From assembly GCA_009845505.1 (NCBI GenBank), contig VXZL01000081.1, positions 1-9,501 of the forward strand: a DNA stretch of 9,501 nt, given 5' to 3'. Positions 1-9,501 of this stretch are shown here, piece after piece. The stretch's first letter is position 1, and each line of letters starts with the position of its first letter. The notes under the pieces were generated by a model, which did no database searches, had not been told where the DNA came from, and saw only the letters and a program-made list of their open reading frames with translations. The position numbers and the translations under genes are program-made. The stretch comes from Candidatus Poribacteria bacterium. Lineage in GTDB: Bacteria; Poribacteria; WGA-4E; WGA-3G.

Positions 1-6199
<6,199 letters not shown>

Positions 6200-6246
6200 T
6201 TTTCAGTTCCCAGTTACGCAAGTGTCACAAAACTCATCACTTTGGG

Positions 6247-6296
6247 GTAACAAGTTTGCCTATAATTGGCGTATGCCAAGAAGGGGTAATTGTTAC
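6247..6296. repeat. Nested inverted repeat in the tlyA-tamB gap
   Basis: The outer arms are GTAACAA (6247-6253) and TTGTTAC (6290-6296). The inner arms are TTGGC (6266-6270) and GCCAA (6275-6279) around a 4-base loop. Both pairs share nearly the same centre (6271.5 and 6272.5). It could be an RNA hairpin with an internal loop in the leader of the TamB-like gene, or TTGGC/GCCAA could be a protein-binding palindrome. No T-tract follows, so an intrinsic terminator is unlikely. Confidence 0.5.
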
Positions 6297-6311
6297 AGAA
6301 ACACTCTTAAC
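6289..6311. repeat. Dispersed hairpin element, copy A
   Basis: It shares ATTGTTACAG, AAAC and CTCTTAAC in the same order and near-identical spacing with 9464-9487. It can fold as GTTA plus AGA pairing with TCT plus TAAC (6292-6295, 6297-6299, 6305-6307, 6308-6311) with a bulged C and a 5-base loop. TTAACT-type heptamers follow directly, as in copy B. Both copies have the same orientation relative to the genes. Confidence 0.7.
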
Positions 6312-6334
6312 CAACAACTATTAACTATCAAACA

Positions 6335-6340
<6 letters not shown>
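6306..6340. repeat. Degenerate TTAACT-type heptamer array
   Basis: Five imperfect 7-base units can be read: CTTAACC, AACAACT, ATTAACT, ATCAAAC and ATTAACC. The array overlaps the last codons of tlyA, whose TAA stop (6335-6337) falls inside a unit. Periodicity is visible but no two units are identical, so this is less certain than the perfect arrays. Confidence 0.55.
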
Positions 6341-7288
<948 letters not shown>

Positions 7289-7289
7289 A

Positions 7290-9143
7290 TTAACCAGCCA
7301 TCATCTTCGCAGCGCGGGCGATTCCGTTCGCATCACACTGACACAACGCATAAAGATGTTGGACATCACCGTGCTCAATAAATTCATCTGGGATGCCGAG
7401 GTTCGTGACTTGCACGTTCGTAACATCGGCTGCAGCAAGTGCTTCCAAGACAGCACTACCAAAACCACCCATCACCACACCATCTTCAACTGTAATCACC
7501 TTGCCGATACTTTCTGCAAGCGGAACTATCGTCTCAGTGTCCAGCGGTTTCACAAATCGAGCATTAATAACCGTTGCCGAGATGCCCGAATCCGCCAAAG
7601 TTTGCGCCGCTTCCAATGCAGGATAGACGCGGTTGCCAATAGCGATGACCAACACGTCCTCGCCTTCCCGGATAATCTCGCTCTTACCAATCGGGAGTGG
7701 CTGGAGTTCCAATGCCATCTTTACACCGACACCCGTCCCACGTGGATAGCGAAACGCAATCGGACCACCTTCATAAACAAGCGACGTTTTCACCATCGAC
7801 TGCAACTCGTCTTCATCTTTCGGTGCCATCACCACCATATTCGGAAGAGAACGGAGATACGCCAGATCGAAAACGCCGTGGTGCGTCGGACCGTCTGCAC
7901 CGACAAGTCCGGCTCTGTCCAACGCAAAAATGACGGGAAGGTTTTGGATACACACATCGTGTAAAACTTGGTCATAACTCCGTTGGAGGAATGTCGAATA
8001 GATGGCAGCAACCGGACGCATTCCCTGCGCAGCGAGCCCCCCAGCAAACGTAACCGCACACTGCTCCGCTAATCCGATATCGAAACACCGACTCGGAAAC
8101 ACTTCAGCGAACTTATCAAGTCCGGTTCCACCCGGCATCGCTGCCGTTACACCCACGATACGAGTATCACGTTTCGCTAACTCAATCAGCGTTTGGCTGA
8201 ATACCTCTGTATAGGAAGGCGTCGCAGGTTTTGGCTTGGTCGTTTTCCCTGTTTCAAGGTTGAAAGGACCACTGACACTATAGAAACCGACCGGATCCGC
8301 CTCCGCTGGCGCATAACCCCGTCCCTTTTCCGTCACAACATGCAGCAGAATTGGACCGGTTAGGTTACGGATCCCTGTCAATACGGGTATCAGTGCCTCC
8401 AAATCGTTGCCATCAAGCGGACCGAAGTAGCGGAACCCAAACTCCTCAAAAAGCGTCCCTAACTTCAGCGATGCCTCGATTTTACGGGCTATCTGCTTGG
8501 CATCCTCCGAAATCAGGTTCATGAACTCTTTCGCTCTTGAGCGAAGAAAATTGTATTGTGGTGAACTTGTGACCTTATGAAAATGTTTTGAGAACGCACC
8601 GACAGTCGCGGAAATCGACATGTTATTGTCGTTGAGGATCACAAGCATATCGTTTCTGAAGTCGCCAGCGGCGTTGAGGGCTTCAAACGCCATCCCACCT
8701 GTTAATCCACCGTCGCCGATGATAGCAACGACTTTGTAAGTTTCATTGATAAGATCGCGTGCTGTCGCAATCCCTAACGCAGCAGCGATAGAGGTGCTCG
8801 AATGTCCGGCACCAAAAACGTCGTACTCACTCTCGGCTCTGCTGAGAAATCCGCTAATCCCACCACTTTGGCGGATCGTTGGAAACGCTTCTCTTCTACC
8901 CGTAAGCAGTTTATGTGGATAGGCTTGATGCCCAATATCCCAAATTAGTTTATCGCGCGGTGTATCGTAGATGGTATGCAGTGCTATTGCTAACTCAATC
9001 GTGCCGAAGTTCGGAGCGAAGTGACCCGGATGTTCAGAAAGCACTTCCAGTAGGTAAGCACGCATCTCCTCAGCAAGCGTTTTAAGTTCATCAATTTCAA
9101 GTGTTTTGAGATCCGCGGGGCTGTTGATTTTTTCTAAAAACAT
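7290..9143 (-). CDS. dxs: 1-deoxy-D-xylulose-5-phosphate synthase
   Basis: This 617-residue protein matches the family's usual length of about 620. It joins pyruvate and glyceraldehyde 3-phosphate to make DXP, the first step of the MEP isoprenoid pathway and a precursor of thiamine and pyridoxal, in the cytoplasm. The thiamine-diphosphate site is visible as GDGGLTGGMAFEALNAAG from 143 with NDN at 171-173. Histidines lie at H41 (GHFAPNFGTIE) and H72 (GHQAYPHK). The transketolase-like pyrimidine domain starts near 310, with the catalytic Glu at 360 (GLAEQ) and the substrate loop DRAGLVGADGPTHHG at 409-423. The C-terminal domain follows from about 490 (ITVEDGVVMGGFGSAV at 550-565). The start is supported by AGGAA nine bases upstream and by the typical opening FLEKINSPADLKTL. 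No key residue is missing and it carries no repeat insertion, unlike its three neighbours. Its stop is one base from the tlyA start. Confidence 0.99.
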   Translation of the reverse strand: MFLEKINSPADLKTLEIDELKTLAEEMRAYLLEVLSEHPGHFAPNFGTIELAIALHTIYDTPRDKLIWDIGHQAYPHKLLTGRREAFPTIRQSGGISGFLSRAESEYDVFGAGHSSTSIAAALGIATARDLINETYKVVAIIGDGGLTGGMAFEALNAAGDFRNDMLVILNDNNMSISATVGAFSKHFHKVTSSPQYNFLRSRAKEFMNLISEDAKQIARKIEASLKLGTLFEEFGFRYFGPLDGNDLEALIPVLTGIRNLTGPILLHVVTEKGRGYAPAEADPVGFYSVSGPFNLETGKTTKPKPATPSYTEVFSQTLIELAKRDTRIVGVTAAMPGGTGLDKFAEVFPSRCFDIGLAEQCAVTFAGGLAAQGMRPVAAIYSTFLQRSYDQVLHDVCIQNLPVIFALDRAGLVGADGPTHHGVFDLAYLRSLPNMVVMAPKDEDELQSMVKTSLVYEGGPIAFRYPRGTGVGVKMALELQPLPIGKSEIIREGEDVLVIAIGNRVYPALEAAQTLADSGISATVINARFVKPLDTETIVPLAESIGKVITVEDGVVMGGFGSAVLEALAAADVTNVQVTNLGIPDEFIEHGDVQHLYALCQCDANGIARAAKMMAG

Positions 9144-9152
9144 ATTTATGAA

Positions 9153-9157
9153 TTCCT
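9153..9157 (-). promoter_or_regulatory. Ribosome binding site of dxs
   Basis: AGGAA on the minus strand lies nine bases before the dxs ATG (9143), within the 23-base gap after xseB. It confirms the annotated start. Confidence 0.7.
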
Positions 9158-9166
9158 GTTTTTTCG

Positions 9167-9373
9167 CTATTTGCGGTTTGCGGTTTGCGGTTCATCTGTT
9201 TCAAGGAGGTTCGTTACCCGCTGCTCCGCAGTTTCGAGCATCTCCCTGCAAGATACGACCAAGCCGATACCTTCTTCAAAAAGTTTCAGGGAACTCTCAA
9301 GAGGCAAGTCGCTACCTTCCTCCAATTTTTCAACAATTTGTGATAATTTAGTGAGTTTTTCTTCAAAAGTCAT
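9167..9373 (-). CDS. xseB: Exodeoxyribonuclease VII small subunit
   Basis: This protein of 68 residues is within the usual 60-80 range. It fits the XseB pattern: FEEKLTKLSQIVEKLEEGSD, LPLESSLKLFEEGIGLV, then C.EMLETAEQRV. Family knowledge: several XseB helices bind the large subunit XseA to form the ATP-independent nuclease that degrades single-stranded DNA from both ends. The start at 9373 has GAGGT five bases upstream. The last residues (DEPQTANRK) come from a GCGGTTT/GCGGTTC heptamer array and are not part of the family core; the TAG stop lies just beyond the array. xseA is not adjacent in this window: the 128 bases upstream are non-coding, although xseA and xseB often overlap in other genomes. 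dxs follows after 23 bases, suggesting one transcript. Confidence 0.95.
   Translation of the reverse strand: MTFEEKLTKLSQIVEKLEEGSDLPLESSLKLFEEGIGLVVSCREMLETAEQRVTNLLETDEPQTANRK
9173..9193. repeat. GCGGTTY heptamer array, copy 5 (xseB 3' end)
   Basis: Three units (GCGGTTT, GCGGTTT, GCGGTTC) cover the last codons of xseB and give EPQTANR. The array has the same orientation to the coding strand as the four other GCGGTTC arrays. It ends a few bases before the xseB stop. Confidence 0.88.
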
Positions 9374-9378
9374 GCCTT

Positions 9379-9383
9379 ACCTC
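9379..9383 (-). promoter_or_regulatory. Ribosome binding site of xseB
   Basis: GAGGT on the minus strand lies five bases before the xseB ATG at 9373. It supports this start, and with it a 68-residue protein beginning MTFEEKLTKL. Confidence 0.65.
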
Positions 9384-9395
9384 AATTTGTGATGA

Positions 9396-9401
9396 ATTAT
9401 A
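9396..9401 (-). promoter_or_regulatory. Possible -10 element upstream of xseB
   Basis: A perfect TATAAT on the minus strand lies 22 bases before the xseB ATG, but no good -35 hexamer sits 16-18 bases upstream. A TTGACG on the minus strand at 9448-9453 has only a poor -10 (AAATAT) at 17-base spacing. Either could drive the xseB-dxs-tlyA transcript; both are weak calls in AT-rich DNA. Confidence 0.3.
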
Positions 9402-9463
9402 TAGTGCCTTCCAAAAATAAATAGATATTTCAATACCATCTTGGAACCGTCAAGAACAGCAAG

Positions 9464-9487
9464 ATTGTTACAGAGAAACCTCTTAAC
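9464..9487. repeat. Dispersed hairpin element, copy B
   Basis: It shares ATTGTTACAG, AAAC and CTCTTAAC with copy A at 6289-6311. It can fold as GTTA plus AGAG pairing with CTCT plus TAAC, with one bulged C (9471) and the loop AAAC (9476-9479). TATAACT heptamers follow at once. Its place upstream of xseB mirrors copy A upstream of the TamB-like gene. Confidence 0.7.
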
Positions 9488-9501
9488 TTATAACTTATAA
9501 C
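9482..9501. repeat. TATAACT heptamer array cut by the window edge
   Basis: The units CTTAACT and TATAACT and a partial TATAAC run to the last base, so the true length is unknown. The unit creates TAA stops on the coding strand, in line with its non-coding place. Confidence 0.7.

Larger units (their letters stand above)
6200..6334. other. Non-coding gap between tlyA and the TamB-like gene
   Basis: This gap of 135 bases holds no gene. Next to the TamB-like start it contains a two-unit heptamer (CAGTTCC, CAGTTAC at 6204-6217). In the middle is a nested inverted repeat (6247-6296). Towards tlyA there is a copy of a dispersed hairpin element (6289-6311) and degenerate TTAACT-type heptamers that run into the tlyA stop. 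No terminator with a clear T-tract and no convincing -35/-10 pair was seen, so it is open whether the TamB-like gene shares the upstream transcript. Confidence 0.8.
9374..9501. other. Non-coding leader upstream of xseB
   Basis: This stretch of 128 bases reaches the window edge and holds no gene on either strand. It contains the xseB ribosome binding site, an AT-rich stretch with a TATAAT, a hairpin element (9464-9487) and TATAACT heptamers at the edge. Confidence 0.75.

Noticed and set aside
7356..7964. Plus-strand ORF of 202 codons opposite dxs
   Set aside because: It is antisense to the conserved C-terminal half of dxs, its product has no recognisable domain, and no ribosome binding site stands out. 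dxs explains this DNA fully.
9409..9446. Inverted repeat TTCCAA / TTGGAA upstream of xseB
   Set aside because: The arms are only 6 bases, far apart and in AT-rich DNA, with no extension of pairing. Chance is likely.

Overview
This window holds four minus-strand genes that read leftwards. From right to left they are xseB (exodeoxyribonuclease VII small subunit), dxs (1-deoxy-D-xylulose-5-phosphate synthase), tlyA (rRNA 2'-O-methyltransferase with S4 domain) and a giant TamB/AsmA-like inter-membrane protein. The last gene begins at 6199 and runs off the left edge after 2066 codons without a stop. No plus-strand gene is supported: every plus-strand ORF lies antisense to one of these four genes or in the gaps beside them. 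No tRNA, rRNA, CRISPR array or transposase was seen.

The organism is a bacterium that uses the MEP isoprenoid pathway. A TamB-like protein implies two membranes. The order xseB-dxs-tlyA is a shortened form of the xseA-xseB-ispA-dxs-tlyA cluster found in many bacteria. GC content looks moderate. Short heptamer tandem repeats scattered through genes and gaps, with peptides such as NREPRTA, recall uncultivated lineages such as Candidatus Poribacteria. They also resemble the STRR repeats of cyanobacteria. This is a weak taxonomic guess from memory and not a demonstrated assignment.

Layout: 9374-9501 is a non-coding leader with a dispersed hairpin repeat and possible promoter elements. xseB is at 9167-9373. 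After 23 bases comes dxs (7290-9143). One base after the dxs stop comes tlyA (6335-7288). A 135-base gap (6200-6334) carries a second copy of the hairpin repeat, a nested inverted repeat and degenerate heptamers. The TamB-like gene fills 1-6199. xseB, dxs and tlyA are spaced like one transcript; the TamB-like gene may be co-transcribed or have its own signals in the gap.

The most unusual signal is a set of period-7 tandem arrays, plus one period-8 array, spread over the whole window. GCGGTTC-type arrays occur at five places, all in the same orientation to the coding strand and all inside genes (TamB-like twice, tlyA twice, xseB tail). Other units (GACTGCT, GCGATCG, GGAAGATT) also sit inside genes. 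Because 7 and 8 are not multiples of 3, each unit gives the same cyclic peptide in every frame, and every clear coding array has a unit with no stop on the coding strand. Arrays whose units do create stops (TATAACT, ATTAACT types) occur only in the gaps. In tlyA the arrays form two extra loops between the catalytic motifs, which lengthens a normally 240-275 residue enzyme to 317 residues.
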